DNA from: Azonexus fungiphilus
GTDB taxonomy: Bacteria > Pseudomonadota > Gammaproteobacteria > Burkholderiales > Rhodocyclaceae
DNA: 57,185 nt
NCBI RefSeq assembly: GCF_003634965.1
Contig: NZ_RBXP01000005.1
Coordinates: 1 to 57,185 of the forward strand
Direction: 5' to 3'
Shown: positions 27,807 through 36,495 of the stretch, one piece after another
How the letters are laid out: every line of letters begins with the position of its first letter
Position numbering within the stretch: the first letter of the stretch is position 1
The notes under the pieces: model-generated
Databases searched by the model: none
The model's input: only the letters and a program-made list of their open reading frames with translations
Told to the model about the DNA's origin: nothing
Program-made: the position numbers and the translations under genes

Positions 27807-28400
27807 TTACTTGCTGTCGAACTTGACCGCCGGCGGATTGGCGATCGCCTTCTCGTCGTCCACGCTGAAGTTGGCCTTGGGCTGCCAGCCCATGACCATT
27901 GCCGTCAGGTTGTTGGGGAAGGTGCGCACCGAGACGTTGTACAGGCGCACCGCCTCGATGTAGCGGTTGCGGGCGACGGCGACGCGGTTCTCGGTGCCTT
28001 CGAGCTGCGCCTGCAGGTCGCGGAAGTTGGCGTCGGCCTTCAGCTGCGGGTAGTTCTCGGCGACCACCAGCAGGCGCGCCAGGGCGCTGCTCATCTCGGC
28101 CTGCGCCGCCTGGAACTTGGCGAAGGCGGCCGGGTCGTTGACCAGCGCCGGGGTGGCGTTGATGCCGCCGACCGCCGCGCGCGCCTCGGTCACCCGGGTC
28201 AGCACTTCCTTCTCGTGGGCGGCATAGCCTTGGACGGTGGCGACCAGGTTGGGCACCAGGTCGGCGCGCCGCTTGTACTGGTTGAGGACTTCCGACCAGG
28301 CGGCGTTGACGCCTTCGTCGTTGATCTGGATCTGGTTGTAGCCGCAACCGGACAAGGTTACGGTCAACAGGGCGATCAGGGCAAAAATGCGGATGCGCAT
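27807..28400 (-). CDS. lemA: LemA family lipoprotein
   Basis: A 197 aa LemA protein. N-terminal signal ends in the lipobox LSGC (Cys about residue 19), so it is probably lipid-anchored. The LemA helical core has WSEVLNQYKRRADLVPNLVA, then VAENYPQLKADANFRDLQAQ and NRYIEAVRLYN, ending FSVDDEKAIANPPAVKF. First gene of lemA-ygcG-TPM. The molecular role is unknown. Confidence 0.95.
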   Translation of the reverse strand: MRIRIFALIALLTVTLSGCGYNQIQINDEGVNAAWSEVLNQYKRRADLVPNLVATVQGYAAHEKEVLTRVTEARAAVGGINATPALVNDPAAFAKFQAAQAEMSSALARLLVVAENYPQLKADANFRDLQAQLEGTENRVAVARNRYIEAVRLYNVSVRTFPNNLTAMVMGWQPKANFSVDDEKAIANPPAVKFDSK

Positions 28401-28440
28401 GCGATGACTCCTCGGTGACTGTCGGTCGCCAGCATAGCAG

Positions 28441-29694
28441 CTAGACGTCGAGCTCGGCGCAGGCCCAGGCCAGTGCCTGGCGATAACTGTCGATCAGCGT
28501 TGCCGGCGCGATCTCGAGTGCCCCGGCCAGGATCACCGCCTGGTCGAGCCGGCAGCGCTCGAGCAGGCGGGCGAGCTGGAGGTAGCGGGCGTGCGGCCCG
28601 GCGTTGTCGAGCAGGGCGTCGGCGACGTTCGCCGGCAGGCGGATGCGGGCCAGGATCTCGGCCATCGGCATCTCGAGCAGCGCATCGAGCGGCGACAGCA
28701 GGCCGACCAGGAAGCGTTCGTCGGCGGCCCGCCGGTCGCCGTCACGGACCAGCGCCTCGAGCAGCGCGGCGCGGCACAGCGCGACGACGAGCAGGGTCTG
28801 GTCGTGGCCGTCGGCATCGAGGCTGAACAGGGCGATCGACAGCCAGCGGTAGAGGGCGTCGCGGCCGAGCAGGGTGACCGCCTCCTCGATCCCGGCGACC
28901 TGGCGCGACAGTCCGTAGAGCGGTGAATTGGCCATCTCGAGCAGGCGCACGACCAGTGCCGGATCGCGGGTCGCGGTGGCGGCGATTTCCTTGAGGTCGG
29001 CGTCGGCGCGCAATTGGTCGAGCAGCGCGAGGACTGCCAGGCGGCTGGCGCCGGCCCGTTTGCCGGCGGCTTCCTGGTCGCGGCTGGCGGCGAAGCCGCC
29101 ACAACTGAAGTCGGCCCCGATGCGCAGGCACAGCCGGTGTTCGGCCCAGCTGCCGACGCCTTCGGCGAGCAGTTGCAGCCCGGGGCGCTGGCGGCGCAAC
29201 GCCTGCAGGCGTTGCTCGAGCTCGGCCAGCGGCTGGGCGTGGAGGTCGAAGTACACCAGGTCGGCCGTCGCCGCGTCGGCATCTTCGAGGCACAGGCCGA
29301 TGCTGCCGCCGGCGGCGCGGATGGCGGCAACCGCAGGTTCACGGTCGACGTCGGCGGCGAGCAGAAAACAGCTGCGGGCGCCGATGACCGGGGTGAAATC
29401 GGCAGCTTGCCACTGCCCGGCGGCGAGCGGCACGAGCAGCAGCCGGCGTTCGGCGAAGGCGCGGGCGTCCTCGCGCTGCAAGGCATCGACCAGCGCCGTA
29501 GCGTCACTGCCGGCATCGCCGAAGCTCTTGATCTGCAGGCGGTAGCCGGCGATGCGCGAGCTGCTGTCGATCATCTCCTGCCAGGCGAGCAGCAGGCGCG
29601 GCGCCGGGGGCGGCGCCACCGCCGGCGCCGATGCGCTGGCGACGGGTTGCGGGGTGGCCGGGCGGCGGCCGAACAGGCGTCTGAGGAAGTTCAC
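28441..29694 (-). CDS. Degenerate EAL plus HDOD domain signalling protein
   Basis: A 417 aa protein of the YuxH type: an EAL-like domain (about 35-225) followed by HDOD (about 225-410). The EAL part keeps the fold (YFDLHAQPLAELEQRLQALR, LLAEGV) but lacks the EAL signature and metal ligands, so it is probably catalytically dead and may only bind c-di-GMP or proteins. HDOD shows DPALVVRLLEMANSPLYGL and the SIEEAV-like IEEAVTLLGRDALYRWL. Residues 10-33 form an alanine/proline-rich linker. Follows bpt with a 66 base gap, probably as its own unit. Confidence 0.85.
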   Translation of the reverse strand: MNFLRRLFGRRPATPQPVASASAPAVAPPPAPRLLLAWQEMIDSSSRIAGYRLQIKSFGDAGSDATALVDALQREDARAFAERRLLLVPLAAGQWQAADFTPVIGARSCFLLAADVDREPAVAAIRAAGGSIGLCLEDADAATADLVYFDLHAQPLAELEQRLQALRRQRPGLQLLAEGVGSWAEHRLCLRIGADFSCGGFAASRDQEAAGKRAGASRLAVLALLDQLRADADLKEIAATATRDPALVVRLLEMANSPLYGLSRQVAGIEEAVTLLGRDALYRWLSIALFSLDADGHDQTLLVVALCRAALLEALVRDGDRRAADERFLVGLLSPLDALLEMPMAEILARIRLPANVADALLDNAGPHARYLQLARLLERCRLDQAVILAGALEIAPATLIDSYRQALAWACAELDV

Positions 29695-29760
29695 GGGCGG
29701 CGATCGGTAACGGGGCAGACCGTCATCATAATCGGCGTCGCGGGATTTGCGCAGCCGGCG

Positions 29761-30489
29761 CTAGGGCAGCCGTGTCCAGATTCCGTCGCGGCCGGTCTCG
29801 ATCGGGCGGAAATTGGTCTTGTAGGCCATCTTCGGGCTTTCCGCGATCCAGTAGCCGAGGTACAGGTAGGGCAGGCCGAGGGCCGCGCACTGCCGGGCCT
29901 GCCAGAGGATGTTGTAAACCCCGTAGCTGGCGCCGGCAACGTCCGGGTCGAAGAAGGTGTACACCGACGAGAGGCCGTCGTCGAGAACGTCGATGACGCT
30001 GACCATGCGCACCGTGCCGTTTTCCGAGAACTCGATCAGCCGGGTATCGACGTGGCTCTGCAGGAGGAATTGCGCGTACTGGTCGTGACTGTCCTCGTCC
30101 ATGCCGCCGCCGGGATGGCGGCTGCGCTGGTAGCGGACGTAGAGCGCGAAATGCGCCGGGTCGAAGTGCAGCGGCAGCTCGCGCGCCAGCAGGCCGGCGT
30201 GGTGTTTCCAGGCGCGCCGCTGGCTGCGGTTGGGCTGCAGTTCGGCGGCCGGCAGCCGGACCGGGACGCAGGCGCGGCAATGGTCGCAGTGCGGACGGTA
30301 GGTGAAGATGCCGCTGCGCCGGAATCCGGCGCGGACCAGCGAACCGTAGATCTCGCTGTCGATCAGGTGCGCCGGCGTCGCCACTTGCGAACGGGCCTCG
30401 CGGTCGTCGAGGTAGCTGCAGGGATAGGGCGAAGTGGCGTAGAACTGGAGCAGCGAGAAGGGCAGCTCGGCGTCGTCGGGCAGGGCCAT
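29761..30489 (-). CDS. bpt: Aspartate/glutamate leucyltransferase (bacterial Ate1-like)
   Basis: N-degron enzyme that transfers leucine from tRNA to proteins starting with Asp or Glu, marking them for ClpAP. 242 aa with the N-terminal cysteine motif [18 protein letters not shown] (conserved CxxC), then SVYTFFDPD and [12 protein letters not shown], all typical of Bpt. Directly follows aat (4 base gap), so both N-degron transferases are co-expressed. Confidence 0.95.
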   Translation of the reverse strand: MALPDDAELPFSLLQFYATSPYPCSYLDDREARSQVATPAHLIDSEIYGSLVRAGFRRSGIFTYRPHCDHCRACVPVRLPAAELQPNRSQRRAWKHHAGLLARELPLHFDPAHFALYVRYQRSRHPGGGMDEDSHDQYAQFLLQSHVDTRLIEFSENGTVRMVSVIDVLDDGLSSVYTFFDPDVAGASYGVYNILWQARQCAALGLPYLYLGYWIAESPKMAYKTNFRPIETGRDGIWTRLP

Positions 30490-30493
30490 GGCG

Positions 30494-31195
30494 TCACCAG
30501 TCCCCGCTCAGTCCGGCTGCCGACCAGTCGGCGCGGGCGCCACCGGCAGCCAGGGCGTGCAGCCGTTCGAGGAATTCCCGGCGCGGGATTTCGCGGGCGC
30601 CGAGCGAGGCGAGGTGGTCGGTGTACATCTGGCAGTCGATCATGCCGAACTGGTGGTGTTGCAGGTAGCGGACGAGGTGGGCGAAGGCGAACTTCGACGC
30701 GTTGTCGGACCGGGAAAACATCGACTCGCCGTAGAACATGCGGCCGATGGCCAGGCCGTACAGGCCGCCGACCAGTTCGCCTTCTGCCCAGGTTTCGACC
30801 GAATGCGCCCAGCCGAGTTCATGCAGGCGCAGATAGGCCTCGCGCATGTCGGCGGTGATCCAGGTGCCGTCCTGACCCGGGCGGGGCGTTGCCGCACAGC
30901 CGTCGATGACGCCGGCGAAGTCGCCGTCGAATCTGACGGTCAACGGCCCGTGGCGGAGAATTTTGCGCAGCGACCGGCTCGGCCGGAATTCCTCGGGGAA
31001 CAGCACCATGCGCGGGTCCGGGCTGTACCACAAGGGGTGGCCTTCGACCGTGCCCCAGGGAAAGATGCCGCGCCGGTAGGCGTCGAGCAGGCGGTCGGGC
31101 AGCAGTGCGCCGCCGACCGCGAGCAGGCCGCCGAGCTCGGGCCGGGCCGTGGCGACCGGCGGAAAGGGGTCGAGCGGTCCGAGAAAGGGAATCAT
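30494..31195 (-). CDS. aat: Leucyl/phenylalanyl-tRNA--protein transferase
   Basis: Adds Leu or Phe to proteins with N-terminal Lys or Arg, feeding them to ClpS/ClpAP. 233 aa, with [51 protein letters not shown] and [11 protein letters not shown], all hallmark segments. Starts 10 bases after the fbpC stop on the same strand, so fbpC-aat-bpt may share a transcript. Confidence 0.97.
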   Translation of the reverse strand: MIPFLGPLDPFPPVATARPELGGLLAVGGALLPDRLLDAYRRGIFPWGTVEGHPLWYSPDPRMVLFPEEFRPSRSLRKILRHGPLTVRFDGDFAGVIDGCAATPRPGQDGTWITADMREAYLRLHELGWAHSVETWAEGELVGGLYGLAIGRMFYGESMFSRSDNASKFAFAHLVRYLQHHQFGMIDCQMYTDHLASLGAREIPRREFLERLHALAAGGARADWSAAGLSGDW

Positions 31196-31205
31196 CCGGC
31201 GGCGG

Positions 31206-32348
31206 TCAGGTGTGCCGGCCTGGCTGCTGTTGTGCGGCCTGCTGTTCGAGACGGATTTCGCAGGCCGGGTCGTTGCCGCAGGCTGCGTGCTTCTTGAAGG
31301 CGATCACGTGGTCGGCGTCGAGGCGGATGCCGATCTTCTCGCCGAGTGCGTGGTTGTGGTGCGAGGGCACCAGCGAGAGGACCTCGCTGCCGCTTTCCAG
31401 TCGCAGCGTGTACAGGATGTCGGCGCCGCGGAAGGCCTTGTGCAGGACTTCGGCCTGGACCGGACTGGCATCGTCGTGGACGATGTCGTCGGGGCGCAGC
31501 AGGATGTCGACGGCGCAGCCGCAGTCGCAGCCGGTACAGCTTTCGCTGCATTCGACCGGGGTGTCGGAGACCAGCGTGCCGAGCTCCATGTGCACGCTGT
31601 TGTCGTCGCCGACCGTGCCGGCGAGCAGCACGCCCTGGCCGATGAAGTCGGCGACGAAGCGGTTGGCCGGGCGGTGGTACAGGTTGTACGGCGTGTCCCA
31701 CTGCTGGATGCGGCCGTGGTGCATGAGGCCGATTTCGTCGGCGATGGCGAAGGCCTCGTTCTGGTCGTGGGTGACCATGATCGCGGTCGACCCCTCGCGC
31801 TTGAGGATTTCCCGGACTTCGACCGAGAGCCGCTCGCGCAGGCCGACGTCGAGGTTGGAGAAGGGCTCGTCGAGCAGGATCAGCGCCGGTCGCGGGGCCA
31901 GTGCGCGGGCCAGGGCGACGCGCTGCTGCTGGCCGCCGGACAGCTCGTGCGGGTACTTGTCGCCATGCCCGGCCAGGCCGACGGTGGCGAGCAGCTGGCG
32001 GACGCGCAGGTGGTTGTGCTCGGCCTGGCGGCGGTCGAGGCCGAAGCCGACGTTCTGTTCGACGGTGAGATGGGGAAACAGCGCATAGTCCTGGAAAACC
32101 ATGCCGATCCGGCGTTTTTCCGGGGCGACGCGGCTGCCGGGGCGGCTGACCGGCTCGCCGTGCAGGCGGATTTCGCCGCCGGCGATTTCCTCGAAGCCGG
32201 CGATGCAGCGTAGCAGGGTCGTCTTGCCGCAACCGGAGGGGCCGAGCAGGCAGGCGATCTGGCCGGGCGCCAGACGGAAATCGACGCCGTCGACGACGGT
32301 GTGGCTGCCGTAGCGCTGGATCACGCCATTCAATTCGAGCTGTGTCAT
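31206..32348 (-). CDS. fbpC: Ferric iron ABC transporter ATP-binding protein with Cys-rich insertion
   Basis: ATPase of a ferric ion importer (FbpC/FutC type), 380 aa. Walker A GPSGCGKTT (36-44), Q-loop in MVFQDYALFP, signature LSGGQQQR (136-143), Walker B LILLDEPFSNLD, H-loop MVTHD. The C-terminal TOBE-like region contains an insertion with five cysteines, CSESCTGCDCGC (267-278), then a second pair (C357, C363) and HHNH (331-334), not usual in this family as I know it. This could bind a metal or Fe-S cluster. The adjacent divergent gene is the permease. Confidence 0.93.
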   Translation of the reverse strand: MTQLELNGVIQRYGSHTVVDGVDFRLAPGQIACLLGPSGCGKTTLLRCIAGFEEIAGGEIRLHGEPVSRPGSRVAPEKRRIGMVFQDYALFPHLTVEQNVGFGLDRRQAEHNHLRVRQLLATVGLAGHGDKYPHELSGGQQQRVALARALAPRPALILLDEPFSNLDVGLRERLSVEVREILKREGSTAIMVTHDQNEAFAIADEIGLMHHGRIQQWDTPYNLYHRPANRFVADFIGQGVLLAGTVGDDNSVHMELGTLVSDTPVECSESCTGCDCGCAVDILLRPDDIVHDDASPVQAEVLHKAFRGADILYTLRLESGSEVLSLVPSHHNHALGEKIGIRLDADHVIAFKKHAACGNDPACEIRLEQQAAQQQPGRHT

Positions 32349-32356
32349 GGCGCCCG

Positions 32357-32364
32357 ATTATAAT
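32357..32364. promoter_or_regulatory. Symmetric divergent -10 element between fbpC and fbpB
   Basis: The palindrome ATTATAAT reads TATAAT on both strands (32359-32364 plus; 32362-32357 minus). It sits in a 24 base gap, with each start codon only 8 bases from the corresponding hexamer. Transcripts would be nearly leaderless in both directions. No good -35 is seen on either side. Confidence 0.5.
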
Positions 32365-32372
32365 TCGCGACC

Positions 32373-34016
32373 ATGCATCTGCGCGCAAACACTTCTTCCC
32401 CGCTTCTCGTCGTCGGCGTCGTCGTCGCCTTGCTCGCCGGCCTGCCGGTCGCCAGCGTCGGTCTCAACCTGTTCGTCGGCGGCACCAGCGAGACCTGGTC
32501 GCACCTGTCGCAGACGGTGCTGCCCGAGTACATCGCCAATTCGCTCAAGCTCTGCCTCGGCGTCGGTCTCGGGGTGGCTGTCGTCGGTGTGGCGACGGCC
32601 TGGCTGACGGCGATGCACGATTTCCCGGGGCGGCGCTTCTTCGAGTGGGCGCTGGTCCTGCCGCTGGCCGTGCCGGCCTACGTCATGGCCTACGTCTATA
32701 CCGATTTCCTGCAGTTCGTCGGGCCGGTGCAGAGCGCCTTGCGCGCCGCCTTCGGCTGGGAATTCGGCGATTACTGGTTTCCCGACATCCGCACTTTGCC
32801 CGGTGCCGTGCTGATGTTCGTCTGCGTGCTCTATCCCTATGTCTATCTGCTCGCCCGCACCGCTTTCCTCGAGCGCGCCAGCGGCATGCTCGAGGCGGCG
32901 CGCACGCTCGGCATGGGGCCGTGGCGCGCCTTTTTCGCGGTTTCGCTGCCGCTGGCGCGGCCGGCGATCGTCGCCGGGGTTGCCCTGGCGCTGATGGAAA
33001 CCCTGGCCGACTACGGCACGGTGGCGTATTTCGCGGTCAACACCTTCACCACCGGCATTTACCGGGCCTGGTTTTCGCTCGGCGACCGGGTTGCCGCGGC
33101 GCAGCTGGCGGCGATGCTGCTCGCCTTCGTGCTCTTCCTGTTGATGGCCGAGCGCGTGTCGCGCGGTCGTGCCCGCTATCACAACACCACCGGTCGCAAT
33201 CGTCCGCTTGCCGGTGCCCGGCTGCGTGGCGCGGCTGCCCTGGCTGCCGTCGGCGCCTGTGCCTTGCCGTTGCTGCTCGGTTTCGTGCTGCCGGCGCTGC
33301 TCTTGCTGAAGATGGCGCTGACCGAGGGCGATGCCCAGTTCGGCGAGCGCTTCCTGGTGCTGTCGCGCAACAGCTTCCTGCTGGCCGGGGTGACCGCCGC
33401 CTGCGGCGTGCTGATCGCCCTGCTCCTGGCCTATGGTGCCCGCCTCTCGAAAGGCGCCTTCGCCGCCGGCCTCAATCGCCTGGTCGGCCTCGGCTACGCC
33501 GTGCCCGGCGCGGTGATCGCGGTCGGGGTGCTGATCCCGGTGACCCGGCTCGATCACTGGCTGGCCGGGCAGTGGGCCGCCTGGTTCGGGCACAACCCGG
33601 GGTTGCTGCTGACCGGCGGCGTGGCCGCGCTGATCTATGCCTATCTGGTGCGTTTCCTGGCGGTGGCGCTGCATACCGTCGAATCAAGCCTGGCCAAGAT
33701 CACGCCGAGCATGGATGACGCCGCCCGCAGCCTCGGACTGGGCCAGGGCGAGACGCTGCGCCGGGTGCATGCGCCCTTGCTGCGCGGCAGTCTGCTCACC
33801 GCCGGTCTGCTGGTCTTCGTCGATGTCATGAAGGAGTTGCCGGCGACGCTGGTCATGCGGCCGTTCAACTTCGATACCCTGGCCACCCAGGCCTACACGC
33901 TGGCTTCCGACGAGCGTCTGGCCGAAGCATCGACCGCGGCGCTGGCCATCGTCGTCGTCGGCCTGCTGCCGTTGATCCTGCTGTCACGCCAGATCAGCGC
34001 CGCCCGGCGCGGCTGA
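32373..34016 (+). CDS. fbpB: Ferric iron ABC transporter permease
   Basis: A 547 aa inner membrane permease with two tandem BinPD-type domains and about 12 TM helices. EAARTLGMGPWRAFFAVSLPLARPAI (first half) and DAARSLGLGQGETLRRVHAPLLRG (second half) are the EAA loops that contact the ATPase. The C-terminal DVMKELPATLVMRPFNFDTLA is typical of FbpB/FutB. Partners are FbpC (divergent) and FbpA (34711-35727). No Shine-Dalgarno is visible before the ATG, in line with leaderless translation. Confidence 0.94.
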   Translation: MHLRANTSSPLLVVGVVVALLAGLPVASVGLNLFVGGTSETWSHLSQTVLPEYIANSLKLCLGVGLGVAVVGVATAWLTAMHDFPGRRFFEWALVLPLAVPAYVMAYVYTDFLQFVGPVQSALRAAFGWEFGDYWFPDIRTLPGAVLMFVCVLYPYVYLLARTAFLERASGMLEAARTLGMGPWRAFFAVSLPLARPAIVAGVALALMETLADYGTVAYFAVNTFTTGIYRAWFSLGDRVAAAQLAAMLLAFVLFLLMAERVSRGRARYHNTTGRNRPLAGARLRGAAALAAVGACALPLLLGFVLPALLLLKMALTEGDAQFGERFLVLSRNSFLLAGVTAACGVLIALLLAYGARLSKGAFAAGLNRLVGLGYAVPGAVIAVGVLIPVTRLDHWLAGQWAAWFGHNPGLLLTGGVAALIYAYLVRFLAVALHTVESSLAKITPSMDDAARSLGLGQGETLRRVHAPLLRGSLLTAGLLVFVDVMKELPATLVMRPFNFDTLATQAYTLASDERLAEASTAALAIVVVGLLPLILLSRQISAARRG

Positions 34017-34019
34017 GAC

Positions 34020-34646
34020 TCAGAGTTTCTTTGTTTCGGTGGCGCTGTCCACCTTTTCCCAGGCGCCGCTGTTGCGTTCGAAATCGACCGCCAGGATGTT
34101 GGTGTCCACGCCATAGACACCCTTCATGTCCACCTGCTCGATGGCTTCCTCGGGGAGGGCGTTGACGAACTCGATCACGTTGCCGTGCGCTTCGGCGGCA
34201 GGCTGCGAGGCGGCCGGCGCAGGTGTCGGGAAATCGTGGCGCTCGAACTCGAGCATCGGCACATCCAGGGTTTCGACGCCGCCGGAAGAGATTTCCTTGG
34301 CGCGCTCGAAAATCGACGGGGGAATGTCGAGATCGAAGGGGATCTGCGCGTGATGGGCGAGCAGCAGTGCGGCGATCTCCGTGTGTCCGGCGCGCAACGC
34401 CAGGCGCAAGGGGGCGCCGGGACCGTCGGTGGTGGGGGCGTTGATGTCGGCGCCGCGGTTGATCAGTTCGCGGATGATCGGCACGTTGCCGGTGAAGCAG
34501 GCCGTACGCAGCGGCAGGCCGGCGATGCCGTGGATGTCGGCGGCTTCGATGTCGGCACCGTCGTCGAGGGCGGCGACAACCCGGTGCAGGCTGTTGGCCC
34601 GGATTGCCTCGATCAGTTCGTTGGCGCCAAAGCGGTTGGTTCCCAT
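34020..34646 (-). CDS. Cytoplasmic ankyrin repeat protein
   Basis: A 208 aa protein with no signal peptide and about three to four ankyrin repeats in the first ~110 residues (DDGADIEAADIHGIAGLPLR, GNVPIIRELINRGADIN, APLRLALRAGHTEIAALLL). The rest is a less ordered region ending in VYGVDTNILAVDFERN. ATG 34646 has AGGGG upstream; a TTG at 34670 would lengthen it by 8 residues. It lies between fbpB (convergent, 3 bases apart) and fbpA (same strand, 64 bases upstream), so it could be expressed with fbpA under iron control. Confidence 0.85.
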   Translation of the reverse strand: MGTNRFGANELIEAIRANSLHRVVAALDDGADIEAADIHGIAGLPLRTACFTGNVPIIRELINRGADINAPTTDGPGAPLRLALRAGHTEIAALLLAHHAQIPFDLDIPPSIFERAKEISSGGVETLDVPMLEFERHDFPTPAPAASQPAAEAHGNVIEFVNALPEEAIEQVDMKGVYGVDTNILAVDFERNSGAWEKVDSATETKKL

Positions 34647-34710
34647 GGTTCGTTTCCCCTGAATTGGCAACGATTCTATGGGATGCCAAGCGCTTTGGCG
34701 AGAGGCTGGC

Positions 34711-35727
34711 TTACTTGAAACCGGCGCGGTCGAAGATCATCTGCGCCTTGACCTGGTACATCGCCAGGCTGTTGACCGGCAACTGGTCAGCCTTGAACTT
34801 GCCGAGCTTGCTCAGCGCCGGATTGTCGACCTTGACCGAGGCCACCACCGGCCATTCGTTGTTGCCGTCGGCGAAGTAGCGCTGGGCGGAATCGGAGGCC
34901 AGGTATTCGAGGAACTTGATCGCGGCTTCCTTGTTCGGTGCGTGCTTGAGGACGCCACCGCCGGAAACGTTGATATGGGTGCCGGTGGTCGCCTGGTTCG
35001 GCCAGACCACGCCGACCTGCTCCATCGTTTTTTGGTCTTCCGGCTTGGTCGACCGCATCAGTCGGGCAACGTAGTAGCTGTTGGAAATTGCGACGCCGCA
35101 TTCGCCGGCGGCAACTGCCTTGATCTGGTCGGTATCGCCGCCCTTCGGTGCGCGGGCGAAGTTGGCGACCATGCCGCGGGCCAGGGCTTCGGCCTTGGCT
35201 TCGCCTTCGTGGGCGATGACCGAGGCGAGCAGCGACAGGTTGTACGGATGCGAGCCGGAGCGCGAGCAGAACTTGCCCTTCAGTTTCGGATCGGCGAGGT
35301 CGGCGTAGTTCTGAACATCGCTGGCCTGGACGCGCGCCTTGTTATAGACGATGACGCGGGCGCGGGTCGAGAACGATGCCCATTCGGCGGTACGCAGGTG
35401 GGCCGGGATGCGTTTTTCCAGTACCGGCGAGCTGAGCGGTGCAAACAGGCCAAGCTCGCGGGCCTTGGCCAGGCGCGAGGCGTCGACGGTGAGCAGCACG
35501 TCGGCCGGGCTGTTGGCGCCTTCGTTGCGGATCCGCTCCAGCAGTTCGTCTTCCTTGCCTTCGATGCGGTTGATCTTGATGCCGGTCTGCTTGGTGAAGT
35601 CGGCGTACAGCGCTTCGTCGGTCTGGTAATGACGGGCTGAATAGAGATTCAGCACCTTTTCCTGGGCGATGGCTGGCTGGAGGGCTGCAGCAACCGACAG
35701 CGCGACGAGCGTGGCTTTCAACTTCAT
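34711..35727 (-). CDS. fbpA: Ferric iron-binding periplasmic protein
   Basis: Substrate-binding protein of the ferric transporter, 338 aa (FbpA/FutA/IdiA group). Signal peptide MKLKATLVALSVAAALQPAIA with cleavage before QEKV. LNLYSARHYQTDEALYADF gives the first ligand tyrosine region, and AISNSYYVARL the paired tyrosines that bind Fe3+. ATG 35727 is chosen because of AGGAG 7 bases upstream; an in-frame ATG at 35745 would spoil the signal peptide. A Fur-like box lies 57-75 bases upstream. Confidence 0.95.
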   Translation of the reverse strand: MKLKATLVALSVAAALQPAIAQEKVLNLYSARHYQTDEALYADFTKQTGIKINRIEGKEDELLERIRNEGANSPADVLLTVDASRLAKARELGLFAPLSSPVLEKRIPAHLRTAEWASFSTRARVIVYNKARVQASDVQNYADLADPKLKGKFCSRSGSHPYNLSLLASVIAHEGEAKAEALARGMVANFARAPKGGDTDQIKAVAAGECGVAISNSYYVARLMRSTKPEDQKTMEQVGVVWPNQATTGTHINVSGGGVLKHAPNKEAAIKFLEYLASDSAQRYFADGNNEWPVVASVKVDNPALSKLGKFKADQLPVNSLAMYQVKAQMIFDRAGFK

Positions 35728-35783
35728 GGATGGACTCCTGTGCATGGTTGTATGAGAACCATTCCAGTCTAAAGTAAAAACTT

Positions 35784-35802
35784 GTTAATGAGAACGGTTA
35801 TT
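35784..35802. promoter_or_regulatory. Candidate Fur box upstream of fbpA
   Basis: GTTAATGAGAACGGTTATT matches 13 of 19 positions of the classical Fur consensus (GATAATGATAATCATTATC). A weaker second candidate with ATGAGAACCATT lies at 35748-35766. Fits iron repression of fbpA. Confidence 0.55.
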
Positions 35803-35810
35803 GCGAGCGG

Positions 35811-35838
35811 GCAATAAAAAACGACCGGGCGGTCGTTT
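35811..35838 (-). terminator. Terminator upstream of the NlpC/P60 gene, reading leftwards
   Basis: AAACGACC (35819-35826) pairs with GGTCGTTT (35831-35838) with a GGGC loop; on the minus strand the hairpin is followed by TTTTTTATTG. It lies just before the stop codon end of the minus-strand NlpC/P60 gene (35844), so it terminates that gene before fbpA's promoter region. Confidence 0.78.
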
Positions 35839-35843
35839 CGGGG

Positions 35844-36353
35844 TCAGCGGGCTTCGATGATCCGGCGGGCGCCGTTGAAGCGGCTCATCCAGTAGCTGTT
35901 GTTCATGTTCTCGACGCGGACTTCGGCGCCGGCACGCGGGGCGTGCAGGAAATGGTTATCGCCGAGATAGATGCCGACATGCGAGAAGGTCCGGCGCATG
36001 GTGTTGAAAAACACCAGGTCGCCCGGTTTCAGCTGGCTGAGATCCACCTGTTCGCCAAGCTGGCTCTGTTCGCGCGCAGTACGCGGCAGATAGGCGCCAA
36101 TGCTTTCCTTGAACACGGTTTGCACGAAGCTGCTGCAGTCGAGACCGGCTTCTGCACTGTTGCCACCCATCTTGTAGCGCACCCCGACCAGCTTCAGCCC
36201 TTCGAGGATGACATCCTGCGTGGCGTTGGTGTAACGTTCGACGAAGGACAGCGGCGCTTCCAGCGGGCGCAGGGTCTCAGCGGCATCAGCCGGTCCGAAG
36301 GCGGACAGGGCAATGCAGGAGGCGGCCAGGAAAGAAGCGATGCGACGGGACAT
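35844..36353 (-). CDS. NlpC/P60 family cell wall peptidase
   Basis: A 169 aa exported peptidoglycan endopeptidase. Signal peptide about 1-24 (GPADAAE). The NlpC/P60 catalytic triad is visible: Cys in GLDCSSFVQ, His in FSHVGIYLG and His in FLHAPR. GVRYKMGGNS and LKPGDLVFF are family motifs. ATG at 36353 gives the signal peptide; the longer upstream frame lacks support. Its upstream region is AT-rich and shared with the divergent acuI gene. Confidence 0.93.
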   Translation of the reverse strand: MSRRIASFLAASCIALSAFGPADAAETLRPLEAPLSFVERYTNATQDVILEGLKLVGVRYKMGGNSAEAGLDCSSFVQTVFKESIGAYLPRTAREQSQLGEQVDLSQLKPGDLVFFNTMRRTFSHVGIYLGDNHFLHAPRAGAEVRVENMNNSYWMSRFNGARRIIEAR

Positions 36354-36437
36354 GGGCGCGTAATCTATTTGAAATTCATCTGTCTGTAAAGTCGTTGTCC
36401 TGTGTTCATGCGAATGGCAACAGCTGATGTAACTATG

Positions 36438-36458
36438 TTCATAGTCCGTAATTATGAA
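36438..36458. promoter_or_regulatory. Inverted repeat in the acuI/NlpC divergent region
   Basis: TTCATA (36438-36443) and TATGAA (36453-36458) are separated by 9 bases in an AT-rich 142 base intergenic region, about 38 bases before the acuI start. It may be a regulator site or part of a promoter. Confidence 0.3.
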
Positions 36459-36495
36459 TACAATTTCACCCCCTAGGAGCGAGGAGAAGACCACG

